A DNA stretch of 64,000 nucleotides. Source: Climacium dendroides (lineage: Eukaryota > Streptophyta > Bryopsida > Hypnales > Climaciaceae). The notes beneath the pieces are model-generated. The model made no database searches. It was not told where the DNA came from and saw nothing but the letters and a program-made list of their open reading frames with translations. Position numbers and translations under genes: made by a program. The stretch covers positions 684,501 through 748,500 of the forward strand of contig OX467089.1 of assembly GCA_950106755.1 (NCBI GenBank), read 5' to 3'. Every line of letters starts with the position of its first letter. Within the stretch, counting starts at the first letter, position 1. Shown here piece by piece: positions 9,842 through 22,491 of the stretch.

Positions 9842-11947
9842 GACTTTATAAATAATTGCACCGTGCACAACATGTTTCCCATTTTTTTTTACGTGAATAT
9901 CATGAGGTTACATTTTGTTGGACACTAAAGTAGAGGGCTAGTTCATGCTCCAATTTTTACTTTCACATACGAGGTCATTCATAGTGACCGCCAATTGCAT
10001 TTGTTTTTAAATTCATGACTTTATGAATAATTGCAACTTGCACAACATGTTTCCCATTTCTCTTAAGTGAACTTCATGAGGTTACATATCGTTGGACACT
10101 AAAGTAGAGGGCTAGGTTCATGTTCCAATTTTTACTTTCACGTACGAGGTCATTCAAAGCAACCACCAATTGCATTTGTTTTTGAATTCGTGACTTTATG
10201 AATAATTGCAACTTGCACAACATGTTTCCCATTTTTTTGTAAGTGAATTTCATGAGGTTACATATTGTTGGACACTAAAGTAGAGGGCTAGTTCATGCTC
10301 CAATTTTTACTTTCACGTACGAGGTCATTCAAAGCAACCACCAATTGCATATGTTTTTGAATTCATGACTTTATGAATAATTGCAACTTGCACAACATGT
10401 TTCCCATTTTTTTGTAAGTGAATTTCATGAGGTTACATATTGTTGGACACTAAAGTACAAGGCTAGATTCATGCCCCAATTTTTACTTTCACGTACGAGG
10501 TCATTCAAAGCAACCAGCAATTGCATTTGTTTTTGAATTCGTGACTTTATGAATAATTGCAACTTGCACAACATGTTTCCCATTTTTTTGTAAGTGAATT
10601 TCATGAGGTTACATATTGTTGGACACTAAAGTAGAGGGCTAGTTCATGCTCCAATTTTTACTTTCACGTACGAGGTCATTCAAAGCAACCACCAATTGCA
10701 TATGTTTTTGAATTCATGACTTTATGAATAATTGCAACTTGCACAACATGTTTCCCATTTTTTTGTAAGTGAATTTCATGAGGTTACATATTGTTGGACA
10801 CTAAAGTACAAGGCTAGATTCATGCCCCAATTTTTACTTTCACGTACGAGGTCATTCAAAGCAACCACCAATTGCATTTGTTTTTGAATTCGTGACTTTA
10901 TGAATAATTGCAACTTGCACAACATGTTTCCCATTTTTTTGTAAGTGAATTTCATGAGGTTACATATTGTTGGACACTAAAGTAGAGGGCTAGTTCATGC
11001 TCCAATTTTTACTTTCACGTACGAGGTCATTCAAAGCAACCACCAATTGCATATGTTTTTGAATTCATGACTTTATGAATAATTGCAACTTGCACAACAT
11101 GTTTCCCATTTTTTTGTAAGTGAATTTCATGAGGTTACATATTGTTGGACACTAAAGTAGAGGGCTAGTTCATGCTCCAATTTTTACTTTCACGTACGAG
11201 GTCATTCAAAGCAACCACCAATTGCATATGTTTTTGAATTCGTGACTTTATGAATAATTGCAACTTGCACAACATGTTTCCCATTTTTTTGTAAGTGAAT
11301 TTCATGAGGTTACATATTGTTGGACACTAAAGTACAAGGCTAGATTCATGCCCCAATTTTTACTTTCACGTACGAGGTCATTCAAAGCAACCACCAATTG
11401 CATTTGTTTTTGAATTCGTGACTTTATGAATAATTGCAACTTGCACAACATGTTTCCCATTTTTTTGTAAGTGAATTTCATGAGGTTACATATTGTTGGA
11501 CACTAAAGTAGAGGGCTAGTTCATGCTCCAATTTTTACTTTCACGTACGAGGTCATTCAAAGCAACCACCAATTGCATATGTTTTTGAATTCATGACTTT
11601 ATGAATAATTGCAACTTGCACAACATGTTTCCCATTTTTTTGTAAGTGAATTTCATGAGGTTACATATTGTTGGACACTAAAGTAGAGGGCTAGGTTCAT
11701 GTTCCAATTTTTACTTTCACGTACGAGGTCATTCAAAGCAACCACCAATTGCATTTGTTTTTGAATTCATGACTTTATGAATAATTGCAACTCGCACAAC
11801 ATGTTTCCCATTTTTTTGTAAGTGAATTTCATGAGGTTACATATTGTTGGACACTAAAGTACAAGGCTAGATTCATGCCCCAATTTTTACTTTCACGTAC
11901 GAGGTCATTCAAAGTGACCACCAATTGCATTTTTTTTTGGAATTCGT
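9842..11947 (+). repeat. Expanded version of the 8-mer (12 monomers, 2106 bp)
   Basis: Starts are 9842, 10017, 10192, 10367, 10543, 10718, 10894, 11069, 11244, 11420, 11595 and 11771. The first six match the preceding 8-mer in order (A CACATACG, B, C/A, D with CCAGC, C/A, D). Then four extra C/A and D monomers are inserted (C/A, C/A, D, C/A) before the closing C-middle/B-tail and D(CTCGC). The extra monomers all derive from the same dimer, so this is a local dimer expansion within an existing HOR. Confidence 0.85.
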
Positions 11948-13177
11948 GACTTTATAAATAATTGCACCGTGCACAACATGTTTCCCATTTTTTTTTACGT
12001 GAATATCATGAGGTTACATTTTGTTGGACACTAAAGTAGAGGGCTAGTTCATGCTCCAATTTTTACTTTCACATACGAGGTCATTCATAGTGACCGCCAA
12101 TTGCATTTGTTTTTAAATTCATGACTTTATGAATAATTGCAACTTGCACAACATGTTTCCCATTTCTCTTAAGTGAACTTCATGAGGTTACATATTGTTG
12201 GACACTAAAGTAGAGGGCTAGGTTCATGCTCCAATTTTTACTTTCACGTACGAGGTCATTCATAGTGACCGTCAATTGCATTTGTTTTTAATTTCATGAC
12301 TTTATGAATAATTGCAACTTGCACAACATGTTTCCCATTTCTCTTAAGTGAACTTCATGAGGTTACATATTGTTGGACACTAAAGTAGAGGGCTAGGTTC
12401 ATGTTCCAATTTTTACTTTCACGTACGAGGTCATTCAAAGCAACCACCAATTGCATTTGTTTTTGAATTCATGACTTTATGTATAATTGCAACTCGCACA
12501 ACATGTTTCCCATTTTTTTGTAAGTGAATTTCATGAGGTTACATATTGTTGGACACTAAAGTACAAGGCTAGATTCATGCCCCAATTTTTACTTTCACGT
12601 ACGAGGTCATTCAAAGTGACCACCAATTGCATTTTTTTTCTGAATTCGTGACTTTATAAATAATTGCACCGTGCACAACATGTTTCCCATTTTTTTTTAC
12701 GTGAATATCATGAGGTTACATTTTGTTGGACACTAAAGTAGAGGGCTAGTTCATGCTCCAATTTTTACTTTCACGTACGAGGTCATTCAAAGCAACCACC
12801 AATTGCATTTGTTTTTGAATTCATGACTTTATGAATAATTGCAACTTGCACAACATGTTTCCCATTTTTTTGTAAGTGAATTTCATGAGGTTACATATTG
12901 TTGGACACTAAAGTAGAGGGCTAGGTTCATGTTCCAATTTTTACTTTCACGTACGAGGTCATTCAAAGCAACCACCAATTGCATTTGTTTTTGAATTCAT
13001 GACTTTATGAATAATTGCAACTTGCACAACATGTTTCCCATTTTTTTGTAAGTGAATTTCATGAGGTTACATATTGTTGGACACTAAAGTACAAGGCTAG
13101 ATTCATGCCCCAATTTTTACTTTCACGTACGAGGTCATTCAACGTGACCACCAATTGCATTTTTTTTTGGAATTCGT
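11948..13177 (+). repeat. A-B pair plus 880-bp module
   Basis: An A with CACATACG (11948) and a B with CATAGTGACCGTC and TTAATTTCAT tail (12123) lead into B, D(TATGTATA), A, C-middle, D (12298-13177). Those five match 5797-6676 in order and total length (880 bp), 6501 bp away. The closing D (13001) has TTCAACGTGACC, a marker carried by the following zone. Confidence 0.82.
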
Positions 13178-13704
13178 GACTTTATAAATGATTGCACCTT
13201 GCACAACATGTTTCCCATTTTTTTTTACGTGAATATCATGAGGTTACATTTTGTTGGACACTAAAGTAGAGGGCTAGTTCATGCTCCAATTTTTACTTTC
13301 ACGTACGAGGTCATTCATAGTGACCGCCAATTGCATTTGTTTTTAAATTCATGACTTTATGAATAATTGCAACTTGCACAACATGTTTCCCATTTCTCTT
13401 AAGTGAACTTCATGAGGTTACATATTGTTGGACACTAAAGTAGAGGGCTAGGTTCATGTTCCAATTTTTACTTTCACGTACGAGGTCATTCAAAGCAACC
13501 ACCAATTGCATTTGTTTTTGAATTCATGACTTTATGAATAATTGCAACTCGCACAACATGTTTCCCATTTTTTTGTAAGTGAATTTCATGAGGTTACATA
13601 TTGTTGGACACTAAAGTACAAGGCTAGATTCATGCCCCAATTTTTACTTTCACGTACGAGGTCATTCAACGTGACCACCAATTGCATTTTTTTTTGGAAT
13701 TCGT
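13178..13704 (+). repeat. 527-bp A-B-D module, first copy
   Basis: A with TATAAATGATTGCACCTTGC (13178), B (13353) and D with CTCGC and CAACGTGACC (13528). The module is tandemly followed by a near copy at 13705. The TGCACCTTGCA front of this A form is an intermediate between the two palindromic states. Confidence 0.85.
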
Positions 13705-16516
13705 GACTTTATAAATGATTGCACCTTGCACAACATGTTTCCCATTTTTTTTTACGTGAATATCATGAGGTTACATTTTGTTGGACACTAAAGTAGAGGG
13801 CTAGTTCATGCTCCAATTTTTACTTTCACGTACGAGGTCATTCATAGTGACCGCCAATTGCATTTGTTTTTAAATTCATGACTTTATGAATAATTGCAAC
13901 TTGCACAACATGTTTCCCATTTCTCTTAAGTGAACTTCATGAGGTTACATATTGTTGGACACTAAAGTAGAGGGCTAGGTTCATGTTCCAATTTTTACTT
14001 TCACGTACGAGGTCATTCAAAGCAACCACCAATTGCATTTGTTTTTGAATTCATGACTTTATGAATAATTGCAACTCGCACAACATGTTTCCCATTTTTT
14101 TGTAAGTGAATTTCATGAGGTTACATATTGTTGGACACTAAAGTACAAGGCTAGATTCATGCCCCAATTTTTACTTTCACGTACGAGGTCATTCATAGTG
14201 ACCGTCAATTGCATTTGTTTTTAATTTCATGACTTTATGAATAATTGCAACTTGCACAACATGTTTCCCATTTCTCTTAAGTGAACTTCATGAGGTTACA
14301 TATTGTTGGACACTAAAGTAGAGGGCTAGGTTCATGTTCCAATTTTTACTTTCACGTACGAGGTCATTCAAAGCAACCACCAATTGCATTTGTTTTTGAA
14401 TTCATGACTTTATGTATAATTGCAACTCGCACAACATGTTTCCCATTTTTTTGTAAGTGAATTTCATGAGGTTACATATTGTTGGACACTAAAGTACAAG
14501 GCTAGATTCATGCCCCAATTTTTACTTTCACGTACGAGGTCATTCAAAGTGACCACCAATTGCATTTTTTTTCTGAATTCGTGACTTTATAAATAATTGC
14601 ACCGTGCACAACATGTTTCCCATTTTTTTTTACGTGAATATCATGAGGTTACATTTTGTTGGACACTAAAGTAGAGGGCTAGTTCATGCTCCAATTTTTA
14701 CTTTCACGTACGAGGTCATTCAAAGCAACCACCAATTGCATTTGTTTTTGAATTCATGACTTTATGAATAATTGCAACTTGCACAACATGTTTCCCATTT
14801 TTTTGTAAGTGAATTTCATGAGGTTACATATTGTTGGACACTAAAGTAGAGGGCTAGGTTCATGTTCCAATTTTTACTTTCACGTACGAGGTCATTCAAA
14901 GCAACCACCAATTGCATTTGTTTTTGAATTCATGACTTTATGAATAATTGCAACTTGCACAACATGTTTCCCATTTTTTTGTAAGTGAATTTCATGAGGT
15001 TACATATTGTTGGACACTAAAGTACAAGGCTAGATTCATGCCCCAATTTTTACTTTCACGTACGAGGTCATTCAACGTGACCACCAATTGCATTTTTTTT
15101 TGGAATTCGTGACTTTATAAATGATTGCACCTTGCACAACATGTTTCCCATTTTTTTTTACGTGAATATCATGAGGTTACATTTTGTTGGACACTAAAGT
15201 AGAGGGCTAGTTCATGCTCCAATTTTTACTTTCACGTACGAGGTCATTCATAGTGACCGCCAATTGCATTTGTTTTTAAATTCATGACTTTATGAATAAT
15301 TGCAACTTGCACAACATGTTTCCCATTTCTCTTAAGTGAACTTCATGAGGTTACATATTGTTGGACACTAAAGTAGAGGGCTAGGTTCATGTTCCAATTT
15401 TTACTTTCACGTACGAGGTCATTCAAAGCAACCACCAATTGCATTTGTTTTTGAATTCATGACTTTATGAATAATTGCAACTCGCACAACATGTTTCCCA
15501 TTTTTTTGTAAGTGAATTTCATGAGGTTACATATTGTTGGACACTAAAGTACAAGGCTAGATTCATGCCCCAATTTTTACTTTCACGTACGAGGTCATTC
15601 ATAGTGACCGTCAATTGCATTTGTTTTTAATTTCATGACTTTATGAATAATTGCAACTTGCACAACATGTTTCCCATTTCTCTTAAGTGAACTTCATGAG
15701 GTTACATATTGTTGGACACTAAAGTAGAGGGCTAGGTTCATGTTCCAATTTTTACTTTCACGTACGAGGTCATTCAAAGCAACCACCAATTGCATTTGTT
15801 TTTGAATTCATGACTTTATGTATAATTGCAACTCGCACAACATGTTTCCCATTTTTTTGTAAGTGAATTTCATGAGGTTACATATTGTTGGACACTAAAG
15901 TACAAGGCTAGATTCATGCCCCAATTTTTACTTTCACGTACGAGGTCATTCAAAGTGACCACCAATTGCATTTTTTTTCTGAATTCGTGACTTTATAAAT
16001 AATTGCACCGTGCACAACATGTTTCCCATTTTTTTTTACGTGAATATCATGAGGTTACATTTTGTTGGACACTAAAGTAGAGGGCTAGTTCATGCTCCAA
16101 TTTTTACTTTCACGTACGAGGTCATTCAAAGCAACCACCAATTGCATTTGTTTTTGAATTCATGACTTTATGAATAATTGCAACTTGCACAACATGTTTC
16201 CCATTTTTTTGTAAGTGAATTTCATGAGGTTACATATTGTTGGACACTAAAGTAGAGGGCTAGGTTCATGTTCCAATTTTTACTTTCACGTACGAGGTCA
16301 TTCAAAGCAACCACCAATTGCATTTGTTTTTGAATTCATGACTTTATGAATAATTGCAACTTGCACAACATGTTTCCCATTTTTTTGTAAGTGAATTTCA
16401 TGAGGTTACATATTGTTGGACACTAAAGTACAAGGCTAGATTCATGCCCCAATTTTTACTTTCACGTACGAGGTCATTCAAAGTGACCACCAATTGCATT
16501 TTTTTTTGGAATTCGT
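13705..16516 (+). repeat. HOR, 1406-bp 8-mer, two copies
   Basis: Copies are 13705-15110 and 15111-16516. Order: A(AAATGATTGCACCTT), B, D(CTCGC; CATAGTGACCGTC tail), B, D(TATGTATA), A(GCAACC tail), C-middle/B-tail, D. Starts in copy one are 13705, 13880, 14055, 14231, 14406, 14583, 14758 and 14934. The unit is a 526-bp trimer joined to the 880-bp module. The closing D has CAACGTGACC in copy one and CAAAGTGACC in copy two. Confidence 0.9.
16340..16516 (+). repeat. Class D monomer, exemplar (177 bp)
   Basis: Class D has the TTTGTAAGTGAATTTC middle, then AAAGTACAAGGCTAGATTCATGCCCC in place of the AGAGGG form, TGACCACC, a long T-run (about nine) and GGAATTCGT. It is the most diverged class in the TAGAGGG block, and GTACAAGG removes one of the three forward stop codons. 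Regional forms are TATGTATAATTGCAACTCGC (5972-22315), AATATG with GAATTTGATG (23-33 kb), CACGTAGGAGG (from 38 kb), GGTCTTTC with TTTTCTTTTGG (from 44 kb) and CCCCATTTTTTACTATC (52 kb onward). Confidence 0.88.
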
Positions 16517-17571
16517 GACTTTATAAATAATTGCACCGTGCACAACATGTTTCCCATTTTTTTTTTACGTGAATATCATGAGGTTACATATCGTTGGACA
16601 CTAAAGTAGAGGGCTAGTTCATGCTCCAATTTTTACTTTCACGTACGAGGTCATTCATAGTGACCGTCAATTGCATTTGTTTTTAATTTCATGACTTTAT
16701 GAATAATTGCAACTTGCACAACATGTTTCCCATTTCTCTTAAGTGAACTTCATGAGGTTACATATTGTTGGACACTAAAGTAGAGGGCTAGGTTCATGTT
16801 CCAATTTTTACTTTCACGTACGAGGTCATTCAAAGCAACCACCAATTGCATTTGTTTTTGAATTCATGACTTTATGAATAATTGCAACTTGCACAACATG
16901 TTTCCCATTTTTTTGTAAGTGAATTTCATGAGGTTACATATTGTTGGACACTAAAGTACAAGGCTAGATTCATGCCCCAATTTTTACTTTCACGTACGAG
17001 GTCATTCAACGTGACCACCAATTGCATTTTTTTTTGGAATTCGTGACTTTATAAATGATTGCACCTTGCACAACATGTTTCCCATTTTTTTTTACGTGAA
17101 TATCATGAGGTTACATTTTGTTGGACACTAAAGTAGAGGGCTAGTTCATGCTCCAATTTTTACTTTCACGTACGAGGTCATTCATAGTGACCGCCAATTG
17201 CATTTGTTTTTAAATTCATGACTTTATGAATAATTGCAACTTGCACAACATGTTTCCCATTTCTCTTAAGTGAACTTCATGAGGTTACATATTGTTGGAC
17301 ACTAAAGTAGAGGGCTAGGTTCATGTTCCAATTTTTACTTTCACGTACGAGGTCATTCAAAGCAACCACCAATTGCATTTGTTTTTGAATTCATGACTTT
17401 ATGAATAATTGCAACTCGCACAACATGTTTCCCATTTTTTTGTAAGTGAATTTCATGAGGTTACATATTGTTGGACACTAAAGTACAAGGCTAGATTCAT
17501 GCCCCAATTTTTACTTTCACGTACGAGGTCATTCAAAGTGACCACCAATTGCATTTTTTTTTGGAATTCGT
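16517..17571 (+). repeat. Six-monomer bridge between 8-mer and 12-mer zones
   Basis: Starts are 16517, 16693, 16868, 17045, 17220 and 17395. The first is an A with T10, ATATCG and a CATAGTGACCGTC/TTAATTTCAT tail, a hybrid not seen elsewhere. The next two are B and D(AACGTGACC). The last three (17045-17571) are the 527-bp A(AAATGATT)-B-D(CTCGC) module. Confidence 0.8.
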
Positions 17572-20500
17572 GACTTTATGAATAATTGCAACTTGCACGA
17601 CATGTTTCCCATTTTTTTTTACGTGAATATCATGAGGTTACATTTTGTTGGACACTAAAGTAGAGGGCTAGTTCATGCTCCAATTTTTACTTTCACGTAC
17701 GAGGTCATTCATAGTGACCGCCAATTGCATTTGTTTTTAATTTCATGACTTTATGAATAATTGCAACTTGCACAACATGTTTCCCATTTTTCTTAAGTGA
17801 ACTTCATGAGGTTACATATTGTTGGACACTAAAGTAGAGGGCTAGGTTCATGTTCCAATTTTTACTTTCACGTACGAGGTCATTCAAAGCAACCACCAAT
17901 TGCATTTGTTTTTGAATTCATGACTTTATGAATAATTGCAACTTGCACAACATGTTTCCCATTTTTTTGTAAGTGAACTTCATGAGGTTACATATCGTTG
18001 GACACTAAAGTAGAGGGCTAGGTTCATTCTCCAATTTTTACTTTCACGTACGAGGTCATTCAAAGTGACCATCAATTGCATTGTTTTTTTGAATTCGTGA
18101 CTTTATGAATAATTGCAACTTGCACAACATGTTTCCCATTTCTCTTAAGTGAACTTCATGAGGTTCCATATTGTTGGACACTAAAGTAGAGGGTTAGGTT
18201 CATGTTCCAATTTTTACTTTCACGTACGAGGTCATTCAAAGCAACCACCAATTGCATTTGTTTTTGAATTCGTGACTTTATGAATAATTGCAACTTGCAC
18301 AACATGTTTCCCATTTCTCTTAAGTGAACTTCATGAGGTTACATATTGTTGGACACTAAAGTAGAGGGCTAGGTTCATGTTCCAATTTTTACTTTCACGT
18401 ACGAGGTCATTCAAAGCAACCACCAATTGCATTTGTTTTTGAATTCATGACTTTATGTATAATTGCAACTCGCACAACATGTTTCCCATTTTTTTGTAAG
18501 TGAATTTCATGAGGTTACATATTGTTGGACACTACAGTACAAGGCTAGATTCATGCCCCAATTTTTACTTTCACGTACGAGGTCATTCAAAGTGACCACC
18601 AATTGCATTTTTTTTCTGAATTCGTGACTTTATAAATAATTGCACCGTGCACAACATGTTTCCCATTTTTTTTTACGTGAATATCATGAGGTTACATTTT
18701 GTTGGACACTAAAGTAGAGGGCTAGTTCATGCTCCAATTTTTACTTTCACGTACGAGGTCATTCAAAGCAACCACCAATTGCATTTGTTTTTGAATTCAT
18801 GACTTTATGAATAATTGCAACTTGCACAACATGTTTCCCATTTTTTTGTAAGTGAATTTCATGAGGTTACATATTGTTGGACACTAAAGTAGAGGGCTAG
18901 GTTCATGTTCCAATTTTTACTTTCACGTACGAGGTCATTCAAAGCAACCACCAATTGCATTTGTTTTTGAATTCATGACTTTATGAATAATTGCAACTTG
19001 CACAACATGTTTCCCATTTTTTTGTAAGTGAATTTCATGAGGTTACATATTGTTGGACACTAAAGTACAAGGCTAGATTCATGCCCCAATTTTTACTTTC
19101 ACGTACGAGGTCATTCAACGTGACCACCAATTGCATTTTTTTTTGGAATTCGTGACTTTATAAATGATTGCACCTTGCACAACATGTTTCCCATTTTTTT
19201 TTACGTGAATATCATGAGGTTACATTTTGTTGGACACTAAAGTAGAGGGCTAGTTCATGCTCCAATTTTTACTTTCACGTACGAGGTCATTCATAGTGAC
19301 CGCCAATTGCATTTGTTTTTAAATTCATGACTTTATGAATAATTGCAACTTGCACAACATGTTTCCCATTTCTCTTAAGTGAACTTCATGAGGTTACATA
19401 TTGTTGGACACTAAAGTAGAGGGCTAGGTTCATGTTCCAATTTTTACTTTCACGTACGAGGTCATTCAAAGCAACCACCAATTGCATTTGTTTTTGAATT
19501 CATGACTTTATGAATAATTGCAACTCGCACAACATGTTTCCCATTTTTTTGTAAGTGAATTTCATGAGGTTACATATTGTTGGACACTAAAGTACAAGGC
19601 TAGATTCATGCCCCAATTTTTACTTTCACGTACGAGGTCATTCAAAGTGACCACCAATTGCATTTTTTTTTGGAATTCGTGACTTTATGAATAATTGCAA
19701 CTTGCACGACATGTTTCCCATTTTTTTTTACGTGAATATCATGAGGTTACATTTTGTTGGACACTAAAGTAGAGGGCTAGTTCATGCTCCAATTTTTACT
19801 TTCACGTACGAGGTCATTCATAGTGACCGCCAATTGCATTTGTTTTTAAATTCATGACTTTATGAATAATTGCAACTTGCACAACATGTTTCCCATTTTT
19901 CTTAAGTGAACTTCATGAGGTTACATATTGTTGGACACTAAAGTAGAGGGCTAGGTTCATGTTCCAATTTTTACTTTCACGTACGAGGTCATTCAAAGCA
20001 ACCACCAATTGCATTTGTTTTTGAATTCATGACTTTATGAATAATTGCAACTTGCACAACATGTTTCCCATTTTTTTGTAAGTGAACTTCATGAGGTTAC
20101 ATATCGTTGGACACTAAAGTAGAGGGCTAGGTTCATTCTCCAATTTTTACTTTCACGTACGAGGTCATTCAAAGTGACCATCAATTGCATTGTTTTTTTG
20201 AATTCGTGACTTTATGAATAATTGCAACTTGCACAACATGTTTCCCATTTCTCTTAAGTGAACTTCATGAGGTTCCATATTGTTGGACACTAAAGTAGAG
20301 GGTTAGGTTCATGTTCCAATTTTTACTTTCACGTACGAGGTCATTCAAAGCAACCACCAATTGCATTTGTTTTTGAATTCGTGACTTTATGAATAATTGC
20401 AACTTGCACAACATGTTTCCCATTTCTCTTAAGTGAACTTCATGAGGTTACATATTGTTGGACACTAAAGTAGAGGGCTAGGTTCATGTTCCAATTTTTA

Positions 20501-21789
20501 CTTTCACGTACGAGGTCATTCAAAGCAACCACCAATTGCATTTGTTTTTGAATTCATGACTTTATGTATAATTGCAACTCGCACAACATGTTTCCCATTT
20601 TTTTGTAAGTGAATTTCATGAGGTTACATATTGTTGGACACTACAGTACAAGGCTAGATTCATGCCCCAATTTTTACTTTCACGTACGAGGTCATTCAAA
20701 GTGACCACCAATTGCATTTTTTTTCTGAATTCGTGACTTTATAAATAATTGCACCGTGCACAACATGTTTCCCATTTTTTTTTACGTGAATATCATGAGG
20801 TTACATTTTGTTGGACACTAAAGTAGAGGGCTAGTTCATGCTCCAATTTTTACTTTCACGTACGAGGTCATTCAAAGCAACCACCAATTGCATTTGTTTT
20901 TGAATTCATGACTTTATGAATAATTGCAACTTGCACAACATGTTTCCCATTTTTTTGTAAGTGAATTTCATGAGGTTACATATTGTTGGACACTAAAGTA
21001 GAGGGCTAGGTTCATGTTCCAATTTTTACTTTCACGTACGAGGTCATTCAAAGCAACCACCAATTGCATTTGTTTTTGAATTCATGACTTTATGAATAAT
21101 TGCAACTTGCACAACATGTTTCCCATTTTTTTGTAAGTGAATTTCATGAGGTTACATATTGTTGGACACTAAAGTACAAGGCTAGATTCATGCCCCAATT
21201 TTTACTTTCACGTACGAGGTCATTCAACGTGACCACCAATTGCATTTTTTTTTGGAATTCGTGACTTTATAAATGATTGCACCTTGCACAACATGTTTCC
21301 CATTTTTTTTTACGTGAATATCATGAGGTTACATTTTGTTGGACACTAAAGTAGAGGGCTAGTTCATGCTCCAATTTTTACTTTCACGTACGAGGTCATT
21401 CATAGTGACCGCCAATTGCATTTGTTTTTAAATTCATGACTTTATGAATAATTGCAACTTGCACAACATGTTTCCCATTTCTCTTAAGTGAACTTCATGA
21501 GGTTACATATTGTTGGACACTAAAGTAGAGGGCTAGGTTCATGTTCCAATTTTTACTTTCACGTACGAGGTCATTCAAAGCAACCACCAATTGCATTTGT
21601 TTTTGAATTCATGACTTTATGAATAATTGCAACTCGCACAACATGTTTCCCATTTTTTTGTAAGTGAATTTCATGAGGTTACATATTGTTGGACACTAAA
21701 GTACAAGGCTAGATTCATGCCCCAATTTTTACTTTCACGTACGAGGTCATTCAAAGTGACCACCAATTGCATTTTTTTTTGGAATTCGT
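17572..21789 (+). repeat. HOR, 2109-bp 12-mer, two near-identical copies
   Basis: Copies are 17572-19680 and 19681-21789. Order: A(CTTGCACGAC), B(TTTTTCTTAAG), C(TTCATTCTCC), B'(GGTTCCATATTG), B, D(TATGTATA, ACTACAGTAC), A, C-middle, D(AACGTGACC), A(AAATGATT), B, D(CTCGC). Many private variants recur exactly 2109 bp apart. One difference I noticed is T at 17741 against A at 19850. By length the unit is 702 + 880 + 527 bp, three modules that also occur in other orders. The near-identity suggests a recent duplication. Confidence 0.92.
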
Positions 21790-22491
21790 GACTTTATGAA
21801 TAATTGCAACTTGCACGACATGTTTCCCATTTTTTTTTACGTGAATATCATGAGGTTACATTTTGTTGGACACTAAAGTAGAGGGCTAGTTCATGCTCCA
21901 ATTTTTACTTTCACGTACGAGGTCATTCATAGTGACCGCCAATTGCATTTGTTTTTAATTTCATGACTTTATGAATAATTGCAACTTGCACAACATGTTT
22001 CCCATTTTTCTTAAGTGAACTTCATGAGGTTACATATTGTTGGACACTAAAGTAGAGGGTTAGGTTCATGTTCCAATTTTTACTTTCACGTACGAGGTCA
22101 TTCAAAGCAACCACCAATTGCATTTGTTTTTGAATTCGTGACTTTATGAATAATTGCAACTTGCACAACATGTTTCCCATTTCTCTTAAGTGAACTTCAT
22201 GAGGTTACATATTGTTGGACACTAAAGTAGAGGGCTAGGTTCATGTTCCAATTTTTACTTTCACGTACGAGGTCATTCAAAGCAACCACCAATTGCATTT
22301 GTTTTTGAATTCATGACTTTATGTATAATTGCAACTCGCACAACATGTTTCCCATTTTTTTGTAAGTGAATTTCATGAGGTTACATATTGTTGGACACTA
22401 CAGTACAAGGCTAGATTCATGCCCCAATTTTTACTTTCACGTACGAGGTCATTCAAAGTGACCACCAATTGCATTTTTTTTCTGAATACGT
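21790..22491 (+). repeat. Truncated third 12-mer (702 bp)
   Basis: Starts are 21790 (A CTTGCACGAC), 21965, 22140 (B) and 22315 (D TATGTATA, ACTACAG, GAATACGT). The 21965 monomer starts like position 2 of the 12-mer (TTTTTCTTAAG) and finishes like position 4 (GGGTTAGG, GAATTCGT). Positions 3 and part of 2 and 4 are missing, a net loss of two monomers. After 22491 the 12-mer order stops. Confidence 0.85.
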
